NCBI GenBank assembly: GCA_900637135.1
Contig: LR134353.1
Coordinates: 310,001-374,000 of the forward strand
From: Mycolicibacterium flavescens
GTDB lineage: Bacteria > Actinomycetota > Actinomycetes > Mycobacteriales > Mycobacteriaceae
Direction of reading: 5' to 3'
DNA: 64,000 bases
Shown here: positions 1-11,218 of the stretch, one piece after another
How the letters are laid out: every line of letters begins with the position of its first letter
How positions within the stretch are numbered: the stretch's first letter is position 1
Notes under the pieces: model-generated
What the model saw: the letters and a program-made list of their open reading frames with translations, nothing else
What the model was told of the DNA's origin: nothing
Database searches by the model: none
Position numbers and translations under genes: made by a program

Positions 1-155
1 ACACGTTCTGGGTCGAGCTGGGCAACCTCGACTTCTCACCCGGCGCCCCGACGCTGCGGCTGTCGCTCGGCGAAGGTGAGAAGACGATCTATGCCGGCGA
101 TGCCAGCGCGAACTTCGAGGAAGCCGACCCGTTCCCGTTCCTCGGAGTGCCCTGA
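1..155 (+). CDS. C-terminal end of an unidentified protein (truncated by window edge)
   Basis: An open frame runs from the window edge to a TGA at 153-155 and gives about 50 residues, ending in FPFLGVP. The piece is acidic and rich in Gly, Pro and Phe, with no motif I recognise. The frame looks coding because its third positions are strongly G/C. It lies about 100 bp upstream of ask on the same strand. This differs from M. tuberculosis as I recall it, where leuA diverges from ask. The full gene lies outside the window, so no function is proposed. Confidence 0.55.
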   Translation, partial: TFWVELGNLDFSPGAPTLRLSLGEGEKTIYAGDASANFEEADPFPFLGVP

Positions 156-257
156 TCGCCGACGGTTCCTGTCGGGCCCACCACGGGTGAAAGAAATCCG
201 GTGCGCATAGCCCTTATCCTTGTTGGGATCCTTCCCAGCACTTGAAAGGCTTGATCA

Positions 258-2563
<2,306 letters not shown>

Positions 2564-2571
2564 CGCCGCGG

Positions 2572-2628
2572 CGAGATTGCAACCACGCAGACAAAGTGCG
2601 AGTAACCGTCTGCATGAGTGCAATCTCG
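2572..2628. repeat. Interrupted palindrome between asd and the DUF4185 gene
   Basis: CGAGATTGCA at 2572-2581 is the exact reverse complement of TGCAATCTCG at 2619-2628. Inside these arms, GCAGAC (2587-2592) pairs with GTCTGC (2608-2613). The two 5-nt stretches between the outer and inner stems do not pair, and a 15-nt loop remains. It starts 9 bp after the asd stop. Its right arm lies inside the likely signal-peptide codons of the next gene. There is no U-run, so it is not a classical intrinsic terminator; it looks like a decayed dispersed palindromic element. Confidence 0.7.
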
Positions 2629-3711
2629 GTGGTGCTGGGCGTCTTGTCCGCAACGCCGTCCGCCGCTCAGCCCGCCCCTGTGCCCGATCCAGTGCTGCCG
2701 CCGCTGGCGCCCGGCCAGGTGATCAGGATCGGTCCGACGGCCGGAACCGGCACCCCGACACGCGATTACGGTATCGGCGCCACCGACCTGTGCGAGTTCA
2801 TGGAGTTTCCAAGCGGCATCCTGCAGGTGTGCGGCGACAGTTTCGCCGGACAGGGAGTCGGCTACGGAGGGTGGTTCTCACCGATCGCGTTGCACGTCGA
2901 GACGGAGTCGATCGACGACCCGGGTGGTGTGCGCTACGACGGCGTGACCGGCACCGACCGTCCGCTGCTGGCCGATCCGACCCCTGCGGGCATGTCCCAA
3001 CTGCCTGCGGGTGTCGTCCAGATCAACCGGCAGAACTACCTGATGGTCACCACTGTGCGGGAACTAGACCCGGAGACGTCGCGGCTGGTGAAAGCCGACC
3101 CGGCACAGGGGAACTGGCCGACGCTGCCAAACTCCGAGCGCGCCGCGTCCTACGCCGAGGGCAGGCAGTCGCAGATCAGCGGCTACTACGACCCGATTCC
3201 GCGCACCGACTCCGAAACCGGGTGGGTGTACATCGTGGCCAACAACTTCGACCGCAGTGCGCCGCTGGTGCTGTACCGGGCCACGCCCCAGGACTTCGAG
3301 GACCGGTCGAGTTGGCAGGGCTGGTCGGCTGATTCCGGTTGGGGCAACCCGCCGACACCGCTGTGGCCAGACGCGGTCGGCGAGATGAGCATCCGCCAGA
3401 TCGACGGCAAAACCGTGCTGTCGTACTTCAACGCCACCACCGGGAACATGGAGATGCGGGTGGCCAACGACCCCACCGGGCTGGGCGCCGCGCCGGTGAC
3501 GACCGTCGTCGTGGCGTCCGAATGGCCGGATCCCGCTGACCATCTCGGTCCTCCGGAGAGCAACCGGCTGGCCCAGCCGTACGGCGGCTACATCTCACCG
3601 GGTTCGACGCTCGACGAGGTGCGGGTGTTCGTCAGTCAGTGGAACACCGGACCGCGCGGCGGGTCGCCGTACCGGGTGATCCAGTTCGCGGCCAACCCGT
3701 TCAAGCCTTAA
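2596..3711 (+). CDS. Exported DUF4185 protein
   Basis: A conserved exported protein, homologous as I recall to Rv3707c, which also neighbours asd-ask. I prefer the GTG at 2596, giving 371 residues starting MRVTVCMSAISV. It supplies an arginine n-region followed by a hydrophobic core and an alanine-rich cleavage region near ATPSAA/QP. The ATG at 2614 is the alternative and lacks that basic n-region. Neither start has a convincing ribosome site. The mature part has the DUF4185 layout: beta-propeller-like blocks with repeated Asp/Gly turns, GDSFAGQG near residue 85 and a C-terminal FVSQWN segment. DUF4185 domains resemble glycoside-hydrolase-type propellers but have no proven activity. The first codons lie in the right half of the palindrome at 2572-2628. 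Confidence 0.85.
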   Translation: MRVTVCMSAISVVLGVLSATPSAAQPAPVPDPVLPPLAPGQVIRIGPTAGTGTPTRDYGIGATDLCEFMEFPSGILQVCGDSFAGQGVGYGGWFSPIALHVETESIDDPGGVRYDGVTGTDRPLLADPTPAGMSQLPAGVVQINRQNYLMVTTVRELDPETSRLVKADPAQGNWPTLPNSERAASYAEGRQSQISGYYDPIPRTDSETGWVYIVANNFDRSAPLVLYRATPQDFEDRSSWQGWSADSGWGNPPTPLWPDAVGEMSIRQIDGKTVLSYFNATTGNMEMRVANDPTGLGAAPVTTVVVASEWPDPADHLGPPESNRLAQPYGGYISPGSTLDEVRVFVSQWNTGPRGGSPYRVIQFAANPFKP

Positions 3712-3808
3712 TTAACGAGATCCGTGGCAGGCTACAGCCTTCCATCACGGTACGACACGTAAGCATGCGGATGTGCCAGGCCCGCGGGATTGTTGTGTCC
3801 TAGGTGGC

Positions 3809-5026
3809 TCAGGCGACGGTGCTGACATGCTCGGCCGACTCGCCAATGGTGGCGCCGGCGTCGCCGACGATCGTCCGCATCAAGGCCTGGTGCTCGCGGT
3901 CGCCGCGAGCGATCGCCCTGGCGATGCCGCCGGGCAGCGTGACCGCGGCCGCACTGCGCGTCAGGTTCACGGGTAGCCGCAGCACCGGGTACCACGGCAC
4001 ATGGGGGCGCAGGCCCAGTGCGCGCATCGTGCGGGCGCCCAGGAAGCCGCTGGTGACCGAAAGATGTTGCGCGCGTGCGATACGACGCCGGATCGCGGGC
4101 ATGGTGTCGTAATGCCAGATCATCGGGTCGTCGGCCATCGGAACCGCAAGCTGCCTCGACGACTCGTCGGGCTCGGCGAGTGCGCCCAGGGTGTGATAGA
4201 GCACCCGGATGCTGTCGCGGAACCCGCGCGGCAGCCACTCGTCCTCCACACCCATCAACCATCCGACATAGCGGGTCAAGTGGGCGACGGCCTCGTAATC
4301 TCTGGGCCGCAATACGATTCCCATCCCCACGACACCGACGGCAGGTGCGACGAGCGCACCGATCAGCGTCGCCGCCATATCGGTCTGGTTGATCGGGACA
4401 CCCCAGTCGTCGGCGCACCAGTCGGGCATCGCAAACACATGCCTGCGCACCAGGCCGTGAATCAGCCGAACCCGCAGAGTAGACCGGTAGCCGACGCCCA
4501 GGTGTTCGAGCCCACCGTCGGAGATGACGTCCATCGCCCACTGCATCGTCTCGGCGAAGCGCTTGTTCGAACCCTTCTCCAGGGCGCCGGTGCGCAACAG
4601 TGTCTTGTTGAAACCCGAGAACTGGTAGCCGCCGAGAAGCGATACGTCACGTGCGACGTACATGCCGTCGGCACCGCCGCGACGCAGCGCTTCTGCACCG
4701 CGGCGCAGCTTTACCGGGTCCACCCAGTCGGGCAGCGTCTCCACGGGCGTGAAGAACTCGCGCAACGGTTCCGGGGCGTCGGGAACCGCATCGATGCCGT
4801 AGGTGAGCGCCCGGTCGAACAACGGCCGCGCCTGCTTCACGCCGACGCCTGACATCCACTCGACGAGGCGGTCCATCGGTTCGTCTCCGACGGTCAACCG
4901 CTCGCCGAGCCTGCGCCACTGCGCCGGCGTGGGTCGACCGATGGCCAGCGCCTTGGCGATGACGCGGATGCCGGCGGGCACGGCGCGAGGCCGCGCCGGG
5001 TGTCGCGTCGGGATCGGACGCTGCAT
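3809..5026 (-). CDS. MpaB/rubber-oxygenase-type (DUF2236) oxygenase
   Basis: Belongs to the DUF2236 family, which includes the latex-clearing protein and fungal MpaB, heme-b oxygenases that cleave isoprenoid double bonds. The start is ATG at 5026 (product begins MQRPIPTRHP), preceded by a strong GGAGGGGAA at good spacing; an upstream in-frame start at 5107 is less likely. The protein has 405 residues. The family core shows in GGYQFSGFNKTL followed by RVRLIHGLVRRHV, where the histidine of LIHGLVR is the expected proximal heme ligand and the surrounding Arg/Lys are conserved. No signal peptide is visible, and the substrate is unknown. The gene faces the DUF4185 gene and has no counterpart I know of at this site in M. 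tuberculosis. Confidence 0.85.
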   Translation of the reverse strand: MQRPIPTRHPARPRAVPAGIRVIAKALAIGRPTPAQWRRLGERLTVGDEPMDRLVEWMSGVGVKQARPLFDRALTYGIDAVPDAPEPLREFFTPVETLPDWVDPVKLRRGAEALRRGGADGMYVARDVSLLGGYQFSGFNKTLLRTGALEKGSNKRFAETMQWAMDVISDGGLEHLGVGYRSTLRVRLIHGLVRRHVFAMPDWCADDWGVPINQTDMAATLIGALVAPAVGVVGMGIVLRPRDYEAVAHLTRYVGWLMGVEDEWLPRGFRDSIRVLYHTLGALAEPDESSRQLAVPMADDPMIWHYDTMPAIRRRIARAQHLSVTSGFLGARTMRALGLRPHVPWYPVLRLPVNLTRSAAAVTLPGGIARAIARGDREHQALMRTIVGDAGATIGESAEHVSTVA

Positions 5027-5169
5027 GGTCTCGGTTCCCCTCCAGGCAAAGTGACAACGCGTGTAGTCGAAGCTATTCGGCGGGGTGACCGGTGTCAATC
5101 GTCGCATTCACAGCCCGCTCATAGGTGCCACATGCCGGGCTCATCGAAACAGCTCGCATGATGGCAGCC

Positions 5170-5565
5170 ATGACCGAAACACCATCCGAACCCGCCACCA
5201 CTCCGGTGGTGGCGGCACCTCACGACGACCACGTCGCCCCCCGACGCTCCAAGCTCGGCGCCGCTGCCGCCTGGGTGGGCATCGCCGCCGGCGCCGTGTT
5301 CATCGTCGCGGTGATCTTCTTCTCCGGTTTCATCCTCGGTTCGCACTCGGGCGGCCATCACCGCGGCGGCCATCACAGCGGCCACGACCGCGACGTCGCG
5401 ATCTTCCATCGCGGGCCGCCGCCGGGCGCCCCGATGGGTCCCGGCGGGTCGTTCGGCCGCCCGCCGTTCGGCGGACCGGGAAACACGCAGGGGCCGCGCT
5501 TCGCGCCACCCGAGCCGCCGCAGTCACCCGAGGCTCCGACCACCACGGCGCCGTCGCGCCCGTAG
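5170..5565 (+). CDS. Small single-pass membrane protein, His/Gly/Pro-rich
   Basis: About 131 residues from ATG 5170; in-frame ATGs at 5158 and 5161 are alternatives and none has a strong ribosome site. The order is an acidic N-terminus with a HDDH cluster, a basic stop (RRSK), one transmembrane helix (about residues 30-55, AAAWVGIAAGAVFIVAVIFF), a run of Gly-His pairs (GGHHRGGHHSGH), then a proline/glycine tail ending TTTAPSRP. The His-rich juxtamembrane part could bind metal, but that is inference. M. tuberculosis has proline-rich small proteins (Rv3706c/Rv3705A) in the same place. Confidence 0.75.
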   Translation: MTETPSEPATTPVVAAPHDDHVAPRRSKLGAAAAWVGIAAGAVFIVAVIFFSGFILGSHSGGHHRGGHHSGHDRDVAIFHRGPPPGAPMGPGGSFGRPPFGGPGNTQGPRFAPPEPPQSPEAPTTTAPSRP

Positions 5566-5771
5566 CGACTGGCTCGACGGATACCGTCGTTTCGACCGAT
5601 ATGCGGCTTTTATCGATCTGAATGCACACCAGAGCCGAGTAGTGACGGGAGCGGGAGTGCTTGGCCCACAACGCTATCGGCCATGCCTCGCAACGGTGTC
5701 AGAGCCGTGGCGGGGACGGCAACTGGGACGGGTCTCTTGCCGAATACCAGCAGACTGGCATGATCGAGCCC

Positions 5772-6200
5772 ATGAGCATTGAGGTCAAGTACACCGCAGA
5801 GTCCACCGCGTCCGGAGGCGGCCGTGACGGCCACGTCCGGTCCTCCGACGGCAAGATCGATCTCGACACCCGCCCGCCCAAGGAGCTCGGCGGCAGCGGC
5901 GAGGGCGTCAACCCCGAGTTGCTGTTCTCGTCGGGTTACGCGGCATGCTTCCTCGGCGCGCTGCGGCTGCAGGCCAAGAACAACAAGATCGACATCGACG
6001 AAGCCACTTCGATCACCGCGCAGGTCGGCTTCGGACCGGACTCCGATGGCGGCTTCGGGCTCACGGCTCACCTAATCGGCTACCTGCCGGGCCTCGAGCA
6101 GAGCGTGGCCGATGACCTGATGGCCAAGGCACACGACTTCTGCCCGTACTCGAAGGCCACTCGCGGCAACATCGAAGTCAAGTTGTCCGCGAAGGTCTGA
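5772..6200 (+). CDS. Organic hydroperoxide resistance protein (Ohr)
   Basis: A thiol peroxidase that reduces organic and lipid hydroperoxides, usually recycled by lipoylated proteins. The 142 residues from ATG 5772 match the Ohr/OsmC fold length. Conserved residues fall where expected: Arg18 in GRDG, Glu49 in NPEL, the peroxidatic Cys59 in GYAACF and the resolving Cys124 in FCPYSKATRG. The ATG at 5760 is an alternative start. No MarR-type ohrR gene is next to it. The exported sensor-like gene at 6204 begins 3 bp after the stop, so the two are probably co-transcribed. Confidence 0.95.
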   Translation: MSIEVKYTAESTASGGGRDGHVRSSDGKIDLDTRPPKELGGSGEGVNPELLFSSGYAACFLGALRLQAKNNKIDIDEATSITAQVGFGPDSDGGFGLTAHLIGYLPGLEQSVADDLMAKAHDFCPYSKATRGNIEVKLSAKV

Positions 6201-6203
6201 CCG

Positions 6204-6854
6204 GTGCGGGCGGTCGCCGCGGCGAGCGTCGGCGTGGCCATCGGGCTGTCGGTCATGGCACCCGCCGGCCCCGCCGCAGCGCGCCCTTCCGATCCGGGCG
6301 TCGTCAACTACGCTGTGCTGCCGAAGGGCTCGGTGGGCAATATCGTCGGCGCCACAATGCGATTCGAGTCGTTGTTCACCGAGCCGGTGCAGACCTTCTC
6401 GGTCGACCTACCCGCGTGTAACAACTGGGCGGACATCGGCCTGCCCGACGTCTACGCCGACCCGGATCTGGCGTCGTTCAACGGCGCGGTGACCCAGGAG
6501 TCGCCGACGGACGCCACGCATGTGGTCAAACAGGCGGTCGGCGTGTTCGCGACGGCCGACGCCGCCGACCGCGCCTTCCGTCGCGTGGTCGACCGCACCG
6601 GCGGCTGCAACGGGCAGACCACCGCGATGCACCTGGACAACTTCACCACCCAGGTGTGGACCTTCACCGGCGGGCCGACCACGGCGACGGACGCCGACTG
6701 GGTCAAACAGGAGGCGGGCACGGACCGGCGCTGTTTCACCACCACGCGCAAGCGCGAGAACGTCCTGCTGCAGGCCAAGGTCTGCCAGTCCGGTAACGGC
6801 GGCCCAGCGGTCAATGCGCTGGCCGGGGCCATGCAGAACACCCTCGGCCAGTAA
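6204..6854 (+). CDS. Exported protein with PknH-type sensor domain
   Basis: 216 residues from GTG 6204, only 3 bp after ohr. An N-terminal signal peptide (about 1-26, ending PAAARP) precedes a domain like the extracellular sensor of the kinase PknH. Four cysteines (in ACNNW, GGCNGQ, RRCFTT and KVCQS) fit the two disulfides of that fold. Paired Trp and Thr residues line the centre (VWTFTGGPT). M. tuberculosis Rv3705c sits at the same place upstream of egtA. It has no kinase domain, so it may act as a secreted ligand-binding protein; the ligand is unknown. Confidence 0.85.
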   Translation: MRAVAAASVGVAIGLSVMAPAGPAAARPSDPGVVNYAVLPKGSVGNIVGATMRFESLFTEPVQTFSVDLPACNNWADIGLPDVYADPDLASFNGAVTQESPTDATHVVKQAVGVFATADAADRAFRRVVDRTGGCNGQTTAMHLDNFTTQVWTFTGGPTTATDADWVKQEAGTDRRCFTTTRKRENVLLQAKVCQSGNGGPAVNALAGAMQNTLGQ

Positions 6855-6976
6855 CTCGGGGCGGGGTGAAGGTCCTCGTAACGAAGGCGTCATCCAAAAA
6901 GCGCTGGATTTGTCGGTCCCGTCTGGAAGATGGTTGAAGGGGCCGAGCGGTCCACTCCCGGAAGGGGATGGTTGGA

Positions 6977-8269
6977 ATGACCTTCACCATCACGTCCGAG
7001 GTAAAGGACGCGCACCCGCTGCCGAGTAATTGCACCGAGCTGACCAGCGCTGATGCCGCTGCTCGCCAGGTCGGCGCCGGTTGTCTGCGCGAGGGCCCGG
7101 TGGGCCGGGTCGGACTCGAGATCGAGGCGCACTGCTTCGATCTGACCGATCCCGCGCGCAGGCCCGGCTGGGACGAGCTCACCGCCACCATCGCCGGCCT
7201 GCCACCACTACCGGGGGGCAGCCGGGTCACCGTCGAACCAGGTGGCGCCGTGGAATTGTCTGGTCCGCCGCTCGCGGGCCCGCTCGCCGCGATCGACGCG
7301 ATGGTCGCCGACCGCACCGTGCTGTGCGCTGCGTTCGCCGGCGCCGGGTTCGGATTGGTGTCGCTGGGCGCCGATCCGCTGCGGCCACCACAGCGCATCA
7401 ACTCGGGGGCGCGCTACCGGGCGATGGAAGCGTTCTTCGCCGCCAGCGGCACCCCCGCCGCCGGTGCGGCGATGATGACCTCGACCGCTTCGGTGCAGGT
7501 CAACCTCGATGCGGGCCCCCGTGACGGCTGGGCGGACCGGGTGCGGCTCGCGCATGCGCTCGGGCCGACGATGATCGCGATCACCGCGAACTCGCCGCTG
7601 CTGAGCGGACAAGACCCCGGCTGGCAGTCAACGAGGCAGCGCGTGTGGAGCCAACTGGATTCGGCGCGCTGCGGCCCGGTGCTAGGCGAGAACGGCGAAG
7701 ATCCGGCCAGCGACTGGGCCCGGTACGCGCTGAAAGCTCCGGTGATGCTCGTCAACCACGCCGACGCCGACGCCGAACCGGTACTCGACTGGGTGCCGTT
7801 CGCCGACTGGGCCGACGGGCGGGTCGCGCTCGGCGGCCGCCGTCCCACCGCCGCCGACCTCGACTATCACCTGACCACGTTGTTCCCTCCGGTCCGCCCG
7901 CGGCAGTGGCTGGAGATCCGCTATCTCGACAGCGTGCCGGACACCGTCTGGCCTGCGGTCGCGTTCACGCTGGTCACCCTGCTCGACGACCCGACGGCCG
8001 CCGAGCTGGCCGCCGAAGCCACCCATCCCGTCGCCACCGCATGGGATCAGGCCGCCCACATCGGCCTGGCCGACCCCCGGTTGCAGGCGGCCGCGCAGCG
8101 GTGCGTGCGGGCGGCCGCCGAACGCGCGCCTGCCGAGCTCGCGGAATCGATGCAACGGTTGGTGCGTTCGGTCGAACAGGGACGCTGTCCAGCCGACGAC
8201 TTCCGCGACCGCGCCGCACGACACGGGATCGCGCCCGCGGTCACGCAACTGGCACGAGGGGAACTGTGA
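6977..8269 (+). CDS. egtA: Glutamate-cysteine ligase EgtA
   Basis: Makes gamma-glutamylcysteine, the sulfur donor for ergothioneine. The 430-residue protein belongs to the GCS2/EgtA family: [13 protein letters not shown] near residue 40 holds the conserved Glu pair, followed by [10 protein letters not shown] and the [15 protein letters not shown] core. I choose ATG 6977 (MTFTITSE) because AGGGG lies 9 nt upstream; ATG 6968 would place that site against the start codon. It is the first gene of a five-gene operon, and its stop overlaps the egtB start by 4 bp (GTGA). Confidence 0.97.
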   Translation: MTFTITSEVKDAHPLPSNCTELTSADAAARQVGAGCLREGPVGRVGLEIEAHCFDLTDPARRPGWDELTATIAGLPPLPGGSRVTVEPGGAVELSGPPLAGPLAAIDAMVADRTVLCAAFAGAGFGLVSLGADPLRPPQRINSGARYRAMEAFFAASGTPAAGAAMMTSTASVQVNLDAGPRDGWADRVRLAHALGPTMIAITANSPLLSGQDPGWQSTRQRVWSQLDSARCGPVLGENGEDPASDWARYALKAPVMLVNHADADAEPVLDWVPFADWADGRVALGGRRPTAADLDYHLTTLFPPVRPRQWLEIRYLDSVPDTVWPAVAFTLVTLLDDPTAAELAAEATHPVATAWDQAAHIGLADPRLQAAAQRCVRAAAERAPAELAESMQRLVRSVEQGRCPADDFRDRAARHGIAPAVTQLARGEL

Positions 8270-9540
8270 CACCTCGCGAAACGATCGCGCGCGAACTCAC
8301 CAGGGCACGTCAGCGCACCCTGCGCCTCGTCGACTTCGACGACGCGGAGCTGGGCCGTCAGTACAGCCCGCTGATGAGCCCGTTGGTGTGGGACCTCGCG
8401 CACATCGGGCAGCAGGAGGAGCTGTGGCTGCTGCGCGACGGAAACCCGGACCGGCCCGGCATGCTGCGCCCCGACGTCGAACGTCTCTACGACGCGTTCG
8501 TCAACTCCCGCGCCAGCCGGGTGGACCTGCCGCTGCTCCCGCCCTCGGATGCCAGAGCGTATTGCGCCACCGTGCGCGACAAGGTGCTCGACACGCTGGA
8601 CGTCCTACCCGACGACGAGCCCGGTTTCGCCTTCGGCCTGGTGATCAGCCACGAGAACCAGCACGACGAAACCATGCTGCAGGCGCTGAACCTGCGAACC
8701 GGCCCACCGTTGCTCGACACCGGAGCTGCGCTTCCCGAAGGCCGTCAGGACGTCGCGGGCACATCGGTGTCGGTGCCCGGGGGCGAGTTCGTGCTCGGCG
8801 TCGACGCGACCACCGAGCCATACTCTCTGGACAACGAACGCCCGGCACACGTCGTCGACGTACCCGCCTTCCGCATCGGACGCGTCCCGGTCACCAACGG
8901 CGAATGGCGCCGGTTCATCGACGACGGCGGGTACGACGAACCCCGCTGGTGGTCGGAGCGCGGTTGGAAGCACCGGACCGAAGCCGGTCTGACCGCGCCG
9001 CAGTTCTGGAATCCGGACGGAACCCGCACCCGGTTCGGCCACGCCGAGGAGATCCCCGAAACCGAGCCGGTCCAGCACGTCACGTTCTTCGAAGCCGAGG
9101 CCTACGCAGCGTGGGCGGGCGCCCGGCTGCCCACCGAGGTGGAATGGGAGAAGGCATGCGCGTGGGATCCGGCTGTCGGCGGGCGACGCCGTTATCCGTG
9201 GGGCGCAACCGAACCCACCGCCGCCCTGGCCAACCTCGGCGGCGACGCGCTGCGTCCAGCGCCCGTCGGTGCCTACCCGGCCGGCGCGTCGGCCTACGGC
9301 GCCGAACAGATGCTGGGCGACGTGTGGGAGTGGACGACGTCGCCGCTGCGCCCATGGCCGGGATTCACGCCGATGATCTACGACCGCTACTCTCAGCCCT
9401 TCTTCGACGGTGACTACAAAGTGCTGCGCGGCGGATCGTGGGCGGTCGCGTCGGCGATCCTGCGGCCCAGTTTCCGCAACTGGGACCACCCGATCCGACG
9501 TCAGATCTTCTCGGGCGTCCGACTGGCTTGGGACGCGTGA
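8266..9540 (+). CDS. egtB: Hercynine oxygenase EgtB (sulfoxide synthase)
   Basis: A non-heme Fe(II) enzyme that couples hercynine to gamma-glutamylcysteine with O2, forming the sulfoxide. The protein has 424 residues. The N-terminal DinB-like domain carries His46 in DLAHIGQ and the HxxxHxE motif (His129, His133, Glu135), the three histidines being the iron ligands. The C-terminal half is a formylglycine-generating/C-type lectin-like domain (about 165-424) with the usual [17 protein letters not shown] and LRGGSW blocks. The start is GTG at 8266 with CGAGGGGA upstream; 4 bp overlap egtA and 1 bp overlaps egtC. Confidence 0.98.
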   Translation: MTPRETIARELTRARQRTLRLVDFDDAELGRQYSPLMSPLVWDLAHIGQQEELWLLRDGNPDRPGMLRPDVERLYDAFVNSRASRVDLPLLPPSDARAYCATVRDKVLDTLDVLPDDEPGFAFGLVISHENQHDETMLQALNLRTGPPLLDTGAALPEGRQDVAGTSVSVPGGEFVLGVDATTEPYSLDNERPAHVVDVPAFRIGRVPVTNGEWRRFIDDGGYDEPRWWSERGWKHRTEAGLTAPQFWNPDGTRTRFGHAEEIPETEPVQHVTFFEAEAYAAWAGARLPTEVEWEKACAWDPAVGGRRRYPWGATEPTAALANLGGDALRPAPVGAYPAGASAYGAEQMLGDVWEWTTSPLRPWPGFTPMIYDRYSQPFFDGDYKVLRGGSWAVASAILRPSFRNWDHPIRRQIFSGVRLAWDA

Positions 9541-10229
9541 TGTGCAGGCATGTCGGGTGGCTCGGCGAACCGGCCTCGGTGGCGTCGCTGACCCTTGAGC
9601 CCGCCAACGGCCTTCTGGTGCAGTCGTATTCACCGCGCAGGCAGAAGCACGGGCTGATGAACGCCGACGGGTGGGGTGTGGGTTTCTTCGACGGCGCGAC
9701 ACCGCGGCGCTGGCGCAGCGCGACGCCGATGTGGGGGGACGCCTCGCTCGCCTCGGTCGCGCCCGCGCTACGCAGCGGTTGTATCGTCGCCGCGGTGCGA
9801 TCTGCGAGCATCGGCATGCCGATCGAGGCGACCGCGGTCGCACCGTTCACCGACGGGCATTGGCTGCTCTCCCACAACGGACTCGTCGATCGCGAGGTGC
9901 TCCCGCTGTCGGCCGCCGCCGAGTCCACCAACGACAGCGCCCTGCTCGCCGCGCTCATCTTCGACCGCGGGCTGGACGCGCTGGGGGACACCATCGTCGA
10001 GGTCGCCGCGGCCGACCCGAACGCGAGGCTGAACATCCTGGCGGGCAACGGATCACGCCTGGTCGCCACGACATGGGGCGACACGCTGTCCGTACTGCGA
10101 CGTCCCGACGGCGTGGTCCTGGCCAGTGAGCCGTACGACGACGACCCCGCCTGGGCGGAGATCCCGGACCGACACCTCGTCGAAGTCACACCGTCGGGTG
10201 TGCAACTCGTCGCACTGAAAGGAGCCTGA
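9540..10229 (+). CDS. egtC: Ergothioneine biosynthesis glutamine amidotransferase-like hydrolase EgtC
   Basis: Removes the glutamate from the gamma-glutamyl-cysteinyl-hercynine sulfoxide. It is a class-II amidotransferase (Ntn hydrolase) of 229 residues starting MCRHVGWLG, so Cys2 becomes the N-terminal nucleophile after Met removal. Family features include [22 protein letters not shown] and SHNGLV. The ATG at 9540 shares a base with the egtB TGA (TGATG), and the gene ends the same way into egtD, showing tight coupling. Confidence 0.97.
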   Translation: MCRHVGWLGEPASVASLTLEPANGLLVQSYSPRRQKHGLMNADGWGVGFFDGATPRRWRSATPMWGDASLASVAPALRSGCIVAAVRSASIGMPIEATAVAPFTDGHWLLSHNGLVDREVLPLSAAAESTNDSALLAALIFDRGLDALGDTIVEVAAADPNARLNILAGNGSRLVATTWGDTLSVLRRPDGVVLASEPYDDDPAWAEIPDRHLVEVTPSGVQLVALKGA

Positions 10230-11218
10230 TGGCGCGGGGAGCCGATCACGCGGGCACGCTGTCGTTGTCGAACCACCTGTCGGCGGACTCGGCAGCGAAC
10301 ACGCTGCGCCGCGACGTTCTCGACGGCTTGTCGTCGAGACCGAAGTCATTGCCGCCCAAGTGGTTCTACGATGCGATCGGCAGTGACCTGTTCGATCAGA
10401 TCACGCGGTTGCCGGAGTACTACCCGACGCGTGCCGAGGCCGAGATCCTCAGAAACCGATCTGCCGACATCGCCGCGGCTTCCGGCGCCGACACACTGGT
10501 CGAACTGGGCAGCGGCACGTCGGAAAAGACCCGCATGCTGCTCGACGCGCTACGTCGCCGCGGATCGTTGCGCCGGTTCATCCCGTTTGACGTCGACGCG
10601 AGCGTGCTGGCCGCCGCGGGCACGGCGTTACAGGCCGAGTATCCCGGCCTCGAGATCGAAGCCGTCTGTGGGGATTTCGAGAAGCACCTGGACAAGATCC
10701 CCCACGTCGGACGCCGCCTGGTCGCATTCCTCGGCTCGACGATCGGCAACCTCACCGCAGGCCCGCGCGGCGACTTCCTCGCCGCTCTTTCCGACACCCT
10801 GCAACCCGGCGACAGCCTGCTGCTGGGCACCGATCTGGTGAAGGACGCCGATCGTCTGGTGCGCGCGTACGACGACAGCGCGGGTGTGACCGCGCGCTTC
10901 AACCGCAACGTGCTCGCCGTCGTCAACCGTGAGCTGGACGCCGACTTCGACCTCGAGAAGTTCGCACACGTCGCGGTGTGGAACGCCGGTGACGAGCGCA
11001 TCGAAATGTGGCTGCGCGCCACCGAAGCGCAGCGGGTGTGCGTGCGCGATCTCGGGCTGACAGTCGAGTTCGACGCCGATGAGGCGATGCTGACCGAGGT
11101 GTCCTGCAAATTCCGGCGCGAGGGTGTGGAAGCCGAACTCGGCGCCGCCGGGCTTCGGATGACCCACTGGTGGACCGACCCCGCAGGCGACTTCGGCCTG
11201 TCGCTGTCGACGAAATGA
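10229..11218 (+). CDS. egtD: L-histidine N-alpha-methyltransferase EgtD
   Basis: Trimethylates histidine to hercynine with S-adenosylmethionine. The 329 residues match known EgtD length. [13 protein letters not shown] and [10 protein letters not shown] form the histidine-site region, [11 protein letters not shown] is the SAM-binding loop, and FLGSTIGNL plus the C-terminal SCKFRREG are family signatures. In M. tuberculosis EgtD is inhibited through phosphorylation by PknD; a Thr at position 213 is reported there, and I did not map the equivalent residue. Starts at ATG 10229 overlapping the egtC stop. Confidence 0.98.
   Translation: MARGADHAGTLSLSNHLSADSAANTLRRDVLDGLSSRPKSLPPKWFYDAIGSDLFDQITRLPEYYPTRAEAEILRNRSADIAAASGADTLVELGSGTSEKTRMLLDALRRRGSLRRFIPFDVDASVLAAAGTALQAEYPGLEIEAVCGDFEKHLDKIPHVGRRLVAFLGSTIGNLTAGPRGDFLAALSDTLQPGDSLLLGTDLVKDADRLVRAYDDSAGVTARFNRNVLAVVNRELDADFDLEKFAHVAVWNAGDERIEMWLRATEAQRVCVRDLGLTVEFDADEAMLTEVSCKFRREGVEAELGAAGLRMTHWWTDPAGDFGLSLSTK

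Noticed and set aside
156-257. Lysine riboswitch or T-box upstream of ask
   Set aside because: Only 102 bp with no recognisable conserved elements.
3732-4541. Arg-rich minus-strand frame inside the MpaB-type gene
   Set aside because: High Arg/Gly content with no motif; it is a shadow of the real gene at 3809-5026.
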